Shown: positions 8,076-17,020 of the stretch, piece after piece
Position numbering within the stretch: the first letter of the stretch is position 1
How the letters are laid out: the number at the start of each line of letters is the position of its first letter
Source: CAYQLT01 sp964418425
GTDB taxonomy: Bacteria > Bacillota > Limnochordia > Limnochordales > Geochordaceae
Assembly (NCBI GenBank): GCA_964418425.1
Contig: CAYQLT010000007.1
Coordinates: 28,831-92,830 of the forward strand
Length of the DNA stretch: 64,000 bases
Direction of reading: 5' to 3'
Translations under genes and position numbers: made by a program
Notes under the pieces: model-generated
The model's database searches: none
What the model was told of the DNA's origin: nothing
What the model saw: the letters and a program-made list of their open reading frames with translations, nothing else

Positions 8076-9611
8076 TTGGAGACTTTCGGTGTGCCTCCAC
8101 AGGCCGGGCCTGCGGGCGGCCGCAGGTCATCGGCGGACTCGCAGCGGCTTCGCATTCTCCTCATCAAGCCGGACATCTCCAACGTCAGCATCGGGTTCAC
8201 CAGCCTGGCCCGGGTCGCGCCGCTGGATCTCTTGATGGTGGCCGCGGCCGTGCCGCAACACGAGTGCCGCATCTTGGACATGCGCCTGGAAGAGGACGGA
8301 GCCCTGGAGACGACCCTCCGGGAGTTTCGTCCTGCCGTGGTGGGCCTCACCGCGTATACGGCCGAGGCCTGGTCGGCCAAGGCACTGGCCAGGCGCGTGC
8401 GAAGTACCCTGCCGGATGCCCTCATCGTTTGGGGTGGCTATCACGCGACCATGGATCCGGCCGACGCGCTCTCGGAACCGGCCGTTGACCTTCTGGTCGT
8501 GGGGGAAGGCGAGCAGACCTTTGCGGAACTCGTGAGGGCCGTGGCGCGCGGGCGTGACTGGCACGCCATCCCAGGGCTGGCCTTCCGCGGCGAGAGTGGC
8601 GTGGTCTTCACCGCTCGCCGGCCTCCCATCGCCGACCTGGACAGCCTGCCTCTCCCAGACTGGTCGCTGGTGGAGCGCTACCACGACCGGTACTACCTGA
8701 ACGTCATGGGTGTGGTGGGCTCGGTGGAGACCAGCCGGGGGTGCCCGTACGACTGCAGCTTCTGCTCGGTATGGGTGTTCAACGCCCGTCGGTACCGGAC
8801 CAAAAGCCCGGAGCGGGTGCTGCTGGAGCTGGAGCGCCTACCTGAGACGGTTCAGGTCGTCGCGTTCGTGGATGACGAGTTTTGGGTGGACTCCGCAAGG
8901 GCCCTGGAGATCGCCGCCCGCATCCAGGCCCGGGCGTCCTCGGATCCCACCTGGAAAGGCCGCCGGTGGAAGTACTGGGCGCAGGTGCGCACCGACGACA
9001 TCGCCCGGCGCCCTGAGTTGGTGGAGCAGTGGGCCCGGGCCGGGATGAAGGTCCTTCTGCTGGGCATTGAGTCCCACAAGGAGTCGGAACTTCAGGAGCT
9101 TCACCACAAGCGCAACCGGCTGGAGCACGCCCTGTGCGCCCTGGACGTGATGCGCCGCTACGGGGTCGAGGCCTGGGGCTGCTTCATCGTGAACCCTGAC
9201 TGGACGGAACAAGACTTCTTCGAGCTGGCCGAGTTCGTCCGCAAGCTGGAGATCGCTTTTCCCCAATACACCGTGTTGACCCCGCTGCCCGGGACGGTGT
9301 TGACGGAGCAATGGGTGCGCCAGGGGGTCCTCAAACTGGCAGAATGGCGCCACGAGCTTCTGGACTTCCTTCACACCACTGTAAGGCCCCGCCTTCCGCT
9401 CCGCAGGTTCTATGAGCTGATGGCCATGCTGTACTCCACCACCTCGATGGGGAGCAATCTGCGGGTTTACCGGCGGGCACTGCGAAACGGCGTGATATCC
9501 AGGGAGTGGCTCCAAAGCGAGTTGGGACGGCGGGTCAGGGCCTTGCTGGAACCGCTGAGCGACCCGGACTCCTACCTGAAGGCCCACCGGGCGCTCGGGG
9601 AGAAACCGTGA
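8076..9611 (+). CDS. Cobalamin-binding-domain radical SAM protein
   Basis: 511 residues. The N-terminal B12-binding Rossmann domain (about 25-160) includes LLIKPDISNVSIGFTSLARV, VGLTAYTAEAWSAKAL and WGGYHATMDP. The radical SAM TIM barrel (about 200-430) carries SRGCPYDCSFCSVW, the CxxxCxxC triad that binds the catalytic 4Fe-4S cluster. The layout matches class B radical SAM enzymes (BchE/HpnR-like methylases or cyclases), but the substrate cannot be deduced. The start is TTG with AAGGAGG seven bases upstream, a clear choice. No lipid, hopanoid or tetrapyrrole genes are adjacent, so it stands alone. Confidence 0.88.
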   Translation: METFGVPPQAGPAGGRRSSADSQRLRILLIKPDISNVSIGFTSLARVAPLDLLMVAAAVPQHECRILDMRLEEDGALETTLREFRPAVVGLTAYTAEAWSAKALARRVRSTLPDALIVWGGYHATMDPADALSEPAVDLLVVGEGEQTFAELVRAVARGRDWHAIPGLAFRGESGVVFTARRPPIADLDSLPLPDWSLVERYHDRYYLNVMGVVGSVETSRGCPYDCSFCSVWVFNARRYRTKSPERVLLELERLPETVQVVAFVDDEFWVDSARALEIAARIQARASSDPTWKGRRWKYWAQVRTDDIARRPELVEQWARAGMKVLLLGIESHKESELQELHHKRNRLEHALCALDVMRRYGVEAWGCFIVNPDWTEQDFFELAEFVRKLEIAFPQYTVLTPLPGTVLTEQWVRQGVLKLAEWRHELLDFLHTTVRPRLPLRRFYELMAMLYSTTSMGSNLRVYRRALRNGVISREWLQSELGRRVRALLEPLSDPDSYLKAHRALGEKP

Positions 9612-9872
9612 ACGGATGCCTGCTTGGGCAGACCACAGTCGGGCGGAGGCGAGGGTGGTTGGTCAGCCGACGTGTTTCGGGGCTGACGCCACTCCCGCCG
9701 CTACGAGGGAGGAGCCCTGGCCCCCCCGGCCTGCGGTTCGACCGCGGGGGAGGCTGCCTTTGGGTGCCCGGGGGCCTACCCTAGCGGTCGGCTTTCGTCT
9801 AAACTGTGCCCCGGGTGGGCCGCCCGCGCTACGCTATCCGCCGGACTCTGCGGCCACCAGGAGCGACCGTTT

Positions 9873-12800
9873 GTGGCAACCAACCACCTGCCGGACCACC
9901 CGACGTGGTACAAAGATGCGGTCATCTATGAAGTCCACGTACGGGCCTATTATGACAGCAACGGCGACGGAGTCGGGGACTTTCGGGGCCTCATCGAGAA
10001 GCTGGACTACGTGCGAGACCTGGGTGCCAATGCCATCTGGCTCCTGCCGTTTTACCCATCCCCGCTGAAGGATGACGGGTACGACATCGCGGACTACTTC
10101 AAGATCCACCCGGCCTACGGCAGCTTGCGGGACTTCAAGGTGTTCCTGCGGGAGGCTCACCGCCGGGGGCTGCGGGTCATCACGGAGCTTGTGCTCAACC
10201 ACACCTCGGACCAGCATCCCTGGTTTCAGCGCGCCCGGCGTGCACCGCCCGGCAGCCGGGAACGGGACTTCTACGTCTGGAGCCAGACGCCCGACCGCTA
10301 CCGTGAGGCCCGCGTCATCTTCAAGGACTTCGAGGCGTCCAACTGGACGTGGGACCCGGTGGCAGGCGCCTATTACTGGCACCGCTTCTACAGCCATCAG
10401 CCGGACCTCAACTACGACAACCCGGCCGTAGCCCGGGCCATGTTGCGGGTGGTCGACTTCTGGCTGGGCATGGGGGTGGACGGGCTTCGCCTGGACGCCG
10501 TCCCATACCTGTACGAGCGGGAGGGCACCAGCTGCGAGAACCTCCCGGAGACCCACGCGTTCTTGAGACGCCTTCGCCGTTACATCGACCAGCGTTACCC
10601 CAACCGGATGCTCCTCGCCGAGGCCAACCAGTGGCCCGAGGACGTGCGGGCGTACTTCGGGGACGGCGACGAGGTCCACATGGCGTTTCACTTCCCGCTC
10701 ATGCCCCGGATGTTCATGGCCATCCACATGGAAGACCGCTTTCCGATCCTGGACATCCTGGCGCAGACCCCGCCCATCCCCGATTCGTGCCAGTGGGCCC
10801 TGTTTCTGCGCAACCACGACGAGCTCACCCTGGAGACCGTCACCGACGAAGAGCGGGATTACATGTACCGCGTCTACGCGAACGACCCCCAGGCCCGGGT
10901 CAACCTGGGGATCCGGCGGCGCCTGGCGCCGTTGCTCGGCAACCACCGGCGCAAGATCGAGCTGATGAACGGCCTGCTCTTCTCGCTGCCGGGTACCCCC
11001 GTGATCTACTACGGCGACGAGATCGGCATGGGGGACAACATGTACCTGGGGGATCGCAACGGCGTTCGGACCCCGATGCAGTGGAGTTCGGATCGCAACG
11101 CCGGCTTTTCCCGGGCCACGCCGCAGAGGCTGTGCCTTCCCGTGATCATCGACCCCGAGTACCATTGCCAGACCGTCAACGTGGAGGCCCAACAAAACAA
11201 TCCCCACTCCCTGCTGTGGTGGATGCGCCGCCTCATCGCTCTCCGCCAGCGCTTCAAGGCCTTCGGCCGGGGGACCCTGGAGATGCTGTACCCGGACAAC
11301 CCGAAGGTTCTGGCCTTCGTGCGGCGCTACGGCGAGGAGACCATCCTGGTGGTGGCCAACCTCTCCCGGTTCGTGCAGTATGCGGAGCTGGATTTGAGCC
11401 CGTATGCGGGGTTCACCCCCGTGGAACTGTTCGGCCGCAGCCGCTTTCCCGTGGCGGGTACCGCCCCCTACCCCTTCACCCTCGGTCCGCACGCCTTTTA
11501 CTGGTTTGCATTGGAGCGGCAGGCGCCGGTGGAGATCGCACGCGACGGGGCTGCCGCGGAGATGCGGGCGCCTTTGGTGGAGCTGGGGGCTGCGCCTGCC
11601 CGGCTGTTCGACGCCGAGAACCGGGCGGAGCTGGAGAGGCTTTTGCCCGGGTTTCTGAAGTCCCGGCGCTGGTTTGCCGGCCAGCGCCGGGAGCTGAAGG
11701 CGGCCGTCTTCGCTGACGTGATACCCCTCAACCACGGCGACGAGCCGCGGGCCCTGGCCCTGGTACGGGTGGAGTACACTGACGGGGATCCCGAGCTGTA
11801 CGCTCTACCCCTCGCAACCCTCTGGGGCGAGCGGGCCGAGCGGCTTGCCGCCGAGCTGCCCCATACCCTTCTGTGCCGGGCGCGCTTTTCGGACGGGCGC
11901 GGCGGGGTCATCTACGACGGGCTGTGGGACCGGGCTCTGTGCCAGACCCTGCTGGACGTCATCGCCCGCCGCCGGCGGCTGAAGGGCATCCACGGGGAGC
12001 TGGCCGGCTGCTCGACTTCAGCCCTCCGGCGGCTTCGGGAAAAGCTGGACGGCGGCGCCGAGCCGTCGGTGCTGCAGGCAGACCAGGCCAACTCGTCCGT
12101 CCTCTTCGGCGGGCAGCTGGTGCTGAAGCTGTTCCGGCGGATGTGGGATGGCATCAACCCGGAGTGGGAGCTGGGCCGCTTTCTCACGGAGCGGGTGGAG
12201 TTTGAGCATGTGCCGCCCACCGCCGGGGCGCTGGAGTACCGCCGCTCAGACGGGCAGCTGGCGACGGTGGGGGTGCTGCAGGGCTTTGTGCCCAACCAGG
12301 GAGATGCCTGGCAGTGCGTCGCCGATGCCCTCAGCCGCTATTTCGAACGGGTGGTGGCGGCCCGGCCGCCGCTTTCCCCCTCCTTTCTCCCGGGGCGCCC
12401 TATCCTGGAGGCGGCCGAGATGGAGCGCCCGGAACCGGTGGGCGACCTCGTGGGCTCATCCCTGGAGACCGCGCGGGCGTTGGGCGTGCGAACCGCCCGG
12501 CTGCACCTGGCTCTGACGTCTGCCTCGGACGACCCGGCGTTTGCGCCGGAACCCTTCTCCACCAGCTACCAGCGCTCGCTGTATCAGTCCACACGCACAT
12601 TGGCCCGCAGGGTACTGGAGCTGGCCCGACGGCGTCTGCCTCATTTGACGGGGGAAGAGCGGGAACTCTTGAGCCGGGTCGTGGCGTCGGAGGATGCCAT
12701 CCTGCGGCGGCTTCAGTCCATCGCCCAGCGCCCTATCGGCGCCGAGCGCATCCGCTGCCACGGGGATTACCACCTCAGGCAGGTGCTGTTTACGGGCAGG

Positions 12801-13211
12801 GACTTCGTGATCGTCGACTTCGAAGGGGAGGTCTCTCGACCCCTCAGCGAGCGCAGGCTGAAGCGCTCCGCGCTGCGGGACGTGGCCAGCATGCTGGAGT
12901 CCTTCCGGCGGGTGGCCCATGCCGCGGTAGACGCCCAGGTCTCCTCCGGATTGCTGCGTCCCGATGAGCGTCCGGCGATGGATCCGTGGGCCCGTGTGTG
13001 GAGCTATTGGGTCTCGGCGGCGTTCGTGAAAGCATACTTGGACGAAGCCGGCCCCAGCCCGTTCATCCCGCAAAGCCGGGAGGAACTCTCGGTGCTTCTT
13101 CGCTATCACCTGCTGGCCCACGCCCTCGCCCAGCTGGGCCACGAGCTGGCCGGTTCCGGTGGCCAGCTCCGGGTGGCCTGCGAAGCCGTCGTCGAGCACT
13201 CGGCGCCATGA
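9873..13211 (+). CDS. treS: Trehalose synthase-maltokinase fusion (TreS-Mak)
   Basis: 1112 residues. Residues about 10-560 are a GH13 domain: YYDSNGDGVGDFRGL, catalytic Asp in GLRLDAVPYL, acid/base Glu in LLAEANQ and FLRNHDEL; this is the maltose/trehalose isomerase TreS. Residues about 590-1100 are a maltokinase of aminoglycoside-phosphotransferase type with the Brenner-like motif CHGDYHLRQVL and IVDFEGE. The pair interconverts trehalose and maltose and phosphorylates maltose to maltose-1-phosphate, the feed for GlgE-dependent alpha-glucan synthesis. No glgE or glgB is in the window. The GTG start follows CAGGAG. Fusions of this kind are known in several phyla. Confidence 0.95.
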   Translation: MATNHLPDHPTWYKDAVIYEVHVRAYYDSNGDGVGDFRGLIEKLDYVRDLGANAIWLLPFYPSPLKDDGYDIADYFKIHPAYGSLRDFKVFLREAHRRGLRVITELVLNHTSDQHPWFQRARRAPPGSRERDFYVWSQTPDRYREARVIFKDFEASNWTWDPVAGAYYWHRFYSHQPDLNYDNPAVARAMLRVVDFWLGMGVDGLRLDAVPYLYEREGTSCENLPETHAFLRRLRRYIDQRYPNRMLLAEANQWPEDVRAYFGDGDEVHMAFHFPLMPRMFMAIHMEDRFPILDILAQTPPIPDSCQWALFLRNHDELTLETVTDEERDYMYRVYANDPQARVNLGIRRRLAPLLGNHRRKIELMNGLLFSLPGTPVIYYGDEIGMGDNMYLGDRNGVRTPMQWSSDRNAGFSRATPQRLCLPVIIDPEYHCQTVNVEAQQNNPHSLLWWMRRLIALRQRFKAFGRGTLEMLYPDNPKVLAFVRRYGEETILVVANLSRFVQYAELDLSPYAGFTPVELFGRSRFPVAGTAPYPFTLGPHAFYWFALERQAPVEIARDGAAAEMRAPLVELGAAPARLFDAENRAELERLLPGFLKSRRWFAGQRRELKAAVFADVIPLNHGDEPRALALVRVEYTDGDPELYALPLATLWGERAERLAAELPHTLLCRARFSDGRGGVIYDGLWDRALCQTLLDVIARRRRLKGIHGELAGCSTSALRRLREKLDGGAEPSVLQADQANSSVLFGGQLVLKLFRRMWDGINPEWELGRFLTERVEFEHVPPTAGALEYRRSDGQLATVGVLQGFVPNQGDAWQCVADALSRYFERVVAARPPLSPSFLPGRPILEAAEMERPEPVGDLVGSSLETARALGVRTARLHLALTSASDDPAFAPEPFSTSYQRSLYQSTRTLARRVLELARRRLPHLTGEERELLSRVVASEDAILRRLQSIAQRPIGAERIRCHGDYHLRQVLFTGRDFVIVDFEGEVSRPLSERRLKRSALRDVASMLESFRRVAHAAVDAQVSSGLLRPDERPAMDPWARVWSYWVSAAFVKAYLDEAGPSPFIPQSREELSVLLRYHLLAHALAQLGHELAGSGGQLRVACEAVVEHSAP

Positions 13212-13283
13212 CGTCCCCTTGGCGCCGTGACGCCTCCTTGGAGCGGTGGCGTCTCCTGGGCGCCGCGCCGACTCCCCGGCGCC

Positions 13284-13575
13284 TCAGGCGGGCGTGTCCG
13301 GCGAGGAGGTGGCCCGGGAAGGCCGCTGGAGAAGCCAGATGCAATTGCCGTCGGGATCCCGCAGGCAGGCGGCCCGAGCTCCCCATGGGTAGTCCTGCGG
13401 TTCCCGTTCGACGGCTATCCCCTGCGCCTTGAGCGACGCGCAGGCCGCATCCACGTCGGCGACCCTGAAGCTGAGGTGGTCGATGCCCATGCCAGACAAG
13501 CTCCGACTGCTGCGGGACAGCTTCCGGGAGCTCCGGCGTGGCCGGGGCAAGCTCGAGTGCGGTGTTACAAGAAGG
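13284..13575 (-). pseudogene. Remnant of a VOC (glyoxalase/dioxygenase superfamily) gene
   Basis: The last 68 codons (13284-13490) encode the C-terminal half of a VOC domain: GIDHLSFRVADVDAAC, LKAQGIAVEREPQD and CLRDPDGNCIWLLQ, with a metal-type Glu/Asp region. Directly upstream but in another frame is ALELAPATPELPEAV, which fits the strand that normally precedes this part, implying a frameshift near 13490-13500. The N-terminal half is missing; the sequence runs into the next, divergent gene. It is most likely a decaying gene, although the 68-codon part could still be translated from its ATG. Confidence 0.55.
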
Positions 13576-13649
13576 TGGCGGCCGCCGCCGTCGGGTAGTA
13601 GGGAACGTGCAACATGGGCGAGGGATGCACCAGGGGGAGGAGAGCCCAC

Positions 13650-15848
13650 GTGTCCAGGCTTCGCCTTCGAACGGTCTGCCCGCACGATTGTCCCGACACG
13701 TGCTCGGTGGTGGCCACCGTTGACAACGGGCGGCTGGTGGCCGTGCAGGGCGACCCGGAGCACCCGTTTACCCGGGGGTTCTTGTGCGCCAAGGTGAACC
13801 GGTACCCCGAGCGCGTCCACTCCCCGGAACGCATTGTGACCCCACTGCGAAGGGACGGCCCCAAAGGATCCGGAAAGTTTCGCCCCGTTTCCTGGGAACA
13901 GGCGCTGGACGAGATCGTCCAGCGCTGGGAGGCCATCCGCCGGCAGTGGGGATCCGAGGCCATCCTGGCCTACGTGTACAGCGGCCACATGGGCCTGGTG
14001 AGCCGTAACCTGCCCCGGGCGCTGTTTTGCGCCCTGGGAGCCACCCAGGTGCGAACCGGCACCGTCTGCGACACGGCCGCGGAGGCCGGGTGGGAGGCGT
14101 CCTACGGTCCCGTCGCGCCCGTTGACCCGGAAAGCGTGGAGCAGGCGGACCTCATCGTGGCCTGGGGCAGCGACCCGGTGACCTCCAACGTCCATCTGGT
14201 GCCGTTCATCGAAAAGGCTCGGCGCCGGGGCGCACGGCTGGTGGCCATCGCACCGTATCGTAACCGCACCGCCCGGAGGGCCGACCACTTCATCCCGGTT
14301 CGGGTGGCCACCGATGGGGCGCTGGCTCTGGGGCTGGCCCACGTGCTGTTCCGGGACGGCCTGGCGGACCTGGCGTTTCTGCGCCGGGAGGCGGAGGGGT
14401 GGCAGCAGTGGGCCGACGAGGTGGTCTGCCGTTACCCGCCCGAGCGGGTGCAGGCGCTCACAGGCGTGCCCGCCGGCCAGGTGGAGGAGCTGGCGCGGTG
14501 GCTGGCGCAGGCCCGAGCGCCATTCATCCGCATCGGGGCGTCCCTGGGCCGGCACCGCTGGGGGGGACAGACCGTGCGCCTGGTGGCGCTTCTGGCCGCG
14601 GTGCTGGGGGCGTGGGGGAAGCCCGGGGCCGGGGCTTTTCTCGAGAGCGCGCAGGCGTTTCCTCTGGACTATGAGGCGCTTCGCCGGCCCGACCTGGCCC
14701 CCAGGCCCTTGCGCGAGGTCAACCAGGCACAGCTGGGCCGGGCGCTGACCGAGCTGTCCGATCCGCCCATTCGGGCTTTCTTCGTGATGGCCAACAACCC
14801 GGCTGTCACCTGCCCTCACGCCGGCCTCATCCGGCGGGGGCTCTTGCGCGAGGACCTGTTCACGGTGGTGCACGATACCTTCATGACCGATACGGCGGAG
14901 CTGGCCGACATCGTCCTGCCCGCCACCACCGCACTGGAGAGTGACGACGTCTACCGCAGCTACGGCCACCTCTACATGCAGTACGCGCCGGCCGTGATTC
15001 CACCGGTGGGGGAGGCCCGACCCAACGCCTGGGTAGTGGGCCGCCTGGCGCGACGGCTGGGCCTGGCGGACCCGGTCTTCCAGAGAGGCACGGAGGACCA
15101 CGTCCGGGCCCTTTTGCCGACCCACCCGGACCTCGCCGAGCGGCTGCTGCGGGGTGAAATCGTCAAGTTTGCCCCCACGGGCGGCCCGGGGCGGTGGGGC
15201 ACTCCCGGGGGTCGGATCCGCTTCACTCCGCTACCCGACTACATCCCCGACGTCATGCCCGAGGAGGCAGCCGATGCGGCGGCCGTGTGGGGCGCAGGGG
15301 CTCAGACGGGTGCGCCGAACACGGCGCCCCCGGCGAAGGCGGCCGACGCCCCGCTGCGGCTTTTGACAGCCCCCGGCCACTGGCTCAGCCACACCGGCTT
15401 CGAGGGGGTAGAGGCGTTGCGCCGGCGGGCCGGACCGCCCAGGTGCTTCATCCATCCCGAGGAGGCACGGGCGCGGGGCATAGGCGGCGGGGAGGCCGTT
15501 GAGCTTTTCAATGCCCTCGGCTCGGTGGGCCTGTACGCGGAGGTCAGCGAGGACGTGCCACCGGGTATGGTGGTGGTGGAGGGGCTGCGGCCCGGCCGTG
15601 CCTACCTGACGGGCGCCCCGGTCAACGTCCTGACGTCGGACCAGCTGGCCGACATGGGCGGCGGGGCCACGTTTCAAAGCACGTGGGTGCGCCTTCGCCC
15701 GCTGGCCTTCGATGCGCTCTCGGCGGGTGGAGCGTCTGGAGGCCCCCCGCCGTCGCCCCTTTCGCAGCCCCCGGACGATGAACGGTCCTACACTGGCCTC
15801 GACCGCCCGCCGCCCGGGCGCAAGGATCGAGGTGGGGTGGCGCCGTGA
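13650..15848 (+). CDS. Molybdopterin oxidoreductase, DMSO reductase superfamily (4Fe-4S, cytoplasmic)
   Basis: 732 residues. The N-terminal FeS motif is CPHDCPDTC followed 27 residues on by the fourth Cys in RGFLCAK. Bis-MGD binding stretches include IVAWGSDPVTSN, VMANNPAVTCPHAG and VNVLTSDQLADMGGG near the C-terminus. The likely Mo ligand is Cys in TVCDTAAEAGW (about residue 140). The substrate is uncertain: it resembles uncharacterised formate-dehydrogenase/nitrate-reductase-like catalytic subunits without a Tat signal. No FeS or membrane partner is adjacent. The GTG start has GGAGGAG nine bases upstream; an earlier in-frame ATG would add 12 residues. It overlaps dgt by four bases. Confidence 0.85.
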   Translation: MSRLRLRTVCPHDCPDTCSVVATVDNGRLVAVQGDPEHPFTRGFLCAKVNRYPERVHSPERIVTPLRRDGPKGSGKFRPVSWEQALDEIVQRWEAIRRQWGSEAILAYVYSGHMGLVSRNLPRALFCALGATQVRTGTVCDTAAEAGWEASYGPVAPVDPESVEQADLIVAWGSDPVTSNVHLVPFIEKARRRGARLVAIAPYRNRTARRADHFIPVRVATDGALALGLAHVLFRDGLADLAFLRREAEGWQQWADEVVCRYPPERVQALTGVPAGQVEELARWLAQARAPFIRIGASLGRHRWGGQTVRLVALLAAVLGAWGKPGAGAFLESAQAFPLDYEALRRPDLAPRPLREVNQAQLGRALTELSDPPIRAFFVMANNPAVTCPHAGLIRRGLLREDLFTVVHDTFMTDTAELADIVLPATTALESDDVYRSYGHLYMQYAPAVIPPVGEARPNAWVVGRLARRLGLADPVFQRGTEDHVRALLPTHPDLAERLLRGEIVKFAPTGGPGRWGTPGGRIRFTPLPDYIPDVMPEEAADAAAVWGAGAQTGAPNTAPPAKAADAPLRLLTAPGHWLSHTGFEGVEALRRRAGPPRCFIHPEEARARGIGGGEAVELFNALGSVGLYAEVSEDVPPGMVVVEGLRPGRAYLTGAPVNVLTSDQLADMGGGATFQSTWVRLRPLAFDALSAGGASGGPPPSPLSQPPDDERSYTGLDRPPPGRKDRGGVAP

Positions 15849-17020
15849 GTGGGTCTTTCTCCCTGGCAACCCCGGCGGGGCCGCCGTGGACGGACCGGCG
15901 GCACCCGGTGCGAGATGACGACCCAAGGGACGCCTTCAGCCGCGACCGGGACCGCATTCTGCACAGCCAGGCGTTCCGCCGGCTTCAGCACAAGACCCAG
16001 GTCTACATCATCCACGAGGGGGATTTCTACCGAACCCGCCTGACGCATACCCTCGAGGTCGCGCAGATCGCCCGCTCTCTGGCCGTTCGCCTGGGGCTGT
16101 GCGAGACCCTCGCCGAGGCCATCGCCCTGGCCCACGATCTGGGCCACGTCCCTTTCGGCCACGCCGGGGAGCGTGCCCTGGACGAGTTGCTGCGGGGCGC
16201 CGGCGACCCGGACGGGTGGGATTCCAACCGCCACTCCCTGGAGGTGGTCGATGAGCTGGAGGAGGCGTACCCCGACCACCCGGGCCTCAACCTGACCTTC
16301 GCGGTGCGCCAGGGTATCGCCCGCCACCGCACTCCCTTCGATCGGCCCGCGCGGCACTTCGACTCGTACTGCCAACCGACGCCCGAGGCGCAAGTGGTCA
16401 ATCTGGCCGACATCATCGCGTACTGCGCCCACGACATTCAGGATGCCATCGAGATAGGGCTGCTGCAGCCCGAGGCGCTCGCGGCCTGCGCCGCGATGGA
16501 ACTGTGGAGCCAGGCCTGGTCCCGGGCGCAGGGGGAGCTGGGCACGTCTTTGCGAGCCGCCGCACTGCAGCCGGCGGTGCGCGCCAGGCTCCTGGCCGTC
16601 CGGGCCCGCCGCCACCTGATCGACTTTCTCATTCGGGACGTCTGGTCCGCCTCGTTGCAGGCGGCCGCGCAGGCAGGGGTTCGGTCGTGTGACGACGCGG
16701 TTCGGGCGTCTGAGCCGGTGGTTCGCTTCTCGCCGGATGTGGAGCGGAAGGTGGGGCAGGCGCTGGAGTTCCTGGTCGAGTCGGTGTACCGAAGCCCCAT
16801 GGTGGCGCGCCTCAACTACCGCGGAGAGTACGTGCTCAGGCGTCTTTTCGACGCGCTCGTGGCCCGGCCGGAGCTTCTTCCCCTGCCGTACCGGGCGCTG
16901 GCGTCCCGACCCCGGGCGGTGGCCCTGTACCTGGCCTCCCTCACCGACCGGGGTGCCGTGGACCTTTTCCAGGAACTCTTCGATCCTGCCGAACGGGTGG
17001 TCGGACGTCACCGCGCCTGA
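15845..17020 (+). CDS. dgt: Deoxyguanosinetriphosphate triphosphohydrolase-like HD protein
   Basis: 391 residues. HD-domain dNTPase: KTQVYIIHEGDFYRTRLTHT with the first metal His, then LAHDLGHVPFGHAGE (the HD pair and downstream His) and a third metal Asp in NLADIIAYCAHDIQDA. It removes triphosphate from dGTP (or other dNTPs). The size matches the shorter class found in Gram-positives and thermophiles. The GTG start overlaps the preceding stop as GTGA, suggesting translational coupling to the molybdopterin oxidoreductase, a pairing with no obvious metabolic link. Its 3' end overlaps the convergent transglycosylase gene by 13 bases. Confidence 0.92.
   Translation: MSGSFSLATPAGPPWTDRRHPVRDDDPRDAFSRDRDRILHSQAFRRLQHKTQVYIIHEGDFYRTRLTHTLEVAQIARSLAVRLGLCETLAEAIALAHDLGHVPFGHAGERALDELLRGAGDPDGWDSNRHSLEVVDELEEAYPDHPGLNLTFAVRQGIARHRTPFDRPARHFDSYCQPTPEAQVVNLADIIAYCAHDIQDAIEIGLLQPEALAACAAMELWSQAWSRAQGELGTSLRAAALQPAVRARLLAVRARRHLIDFLIRDVWSASLQAAAQAGVRSCDDAVRASEPVVRFSPDVERKVGQALEFLVESVYRSPMVARLNYRGEYVLRRLFDALVARPELLPLPYRALASRPRAVALYLASLTDRGAVDLFQELFDPAERVVGRHRA

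Noticed and set aside
9834..11735. 633-codon open frame on the minus strand inside the trehalose synthase gene
   Set aside because: It is antisense to a strongly conserved GH13 domain, has low-complexity His/Pro/Arg composition and no family motif; high GC creates such open antisense frames.
13576..15125. Long minus-strand frame running from the VOC remnant through the molybdopterin oxidoreductase gene
   Set aside because: Only its last 68 codons resemble a protein. The rest is antisense to conserved oxidoreductase motifs.
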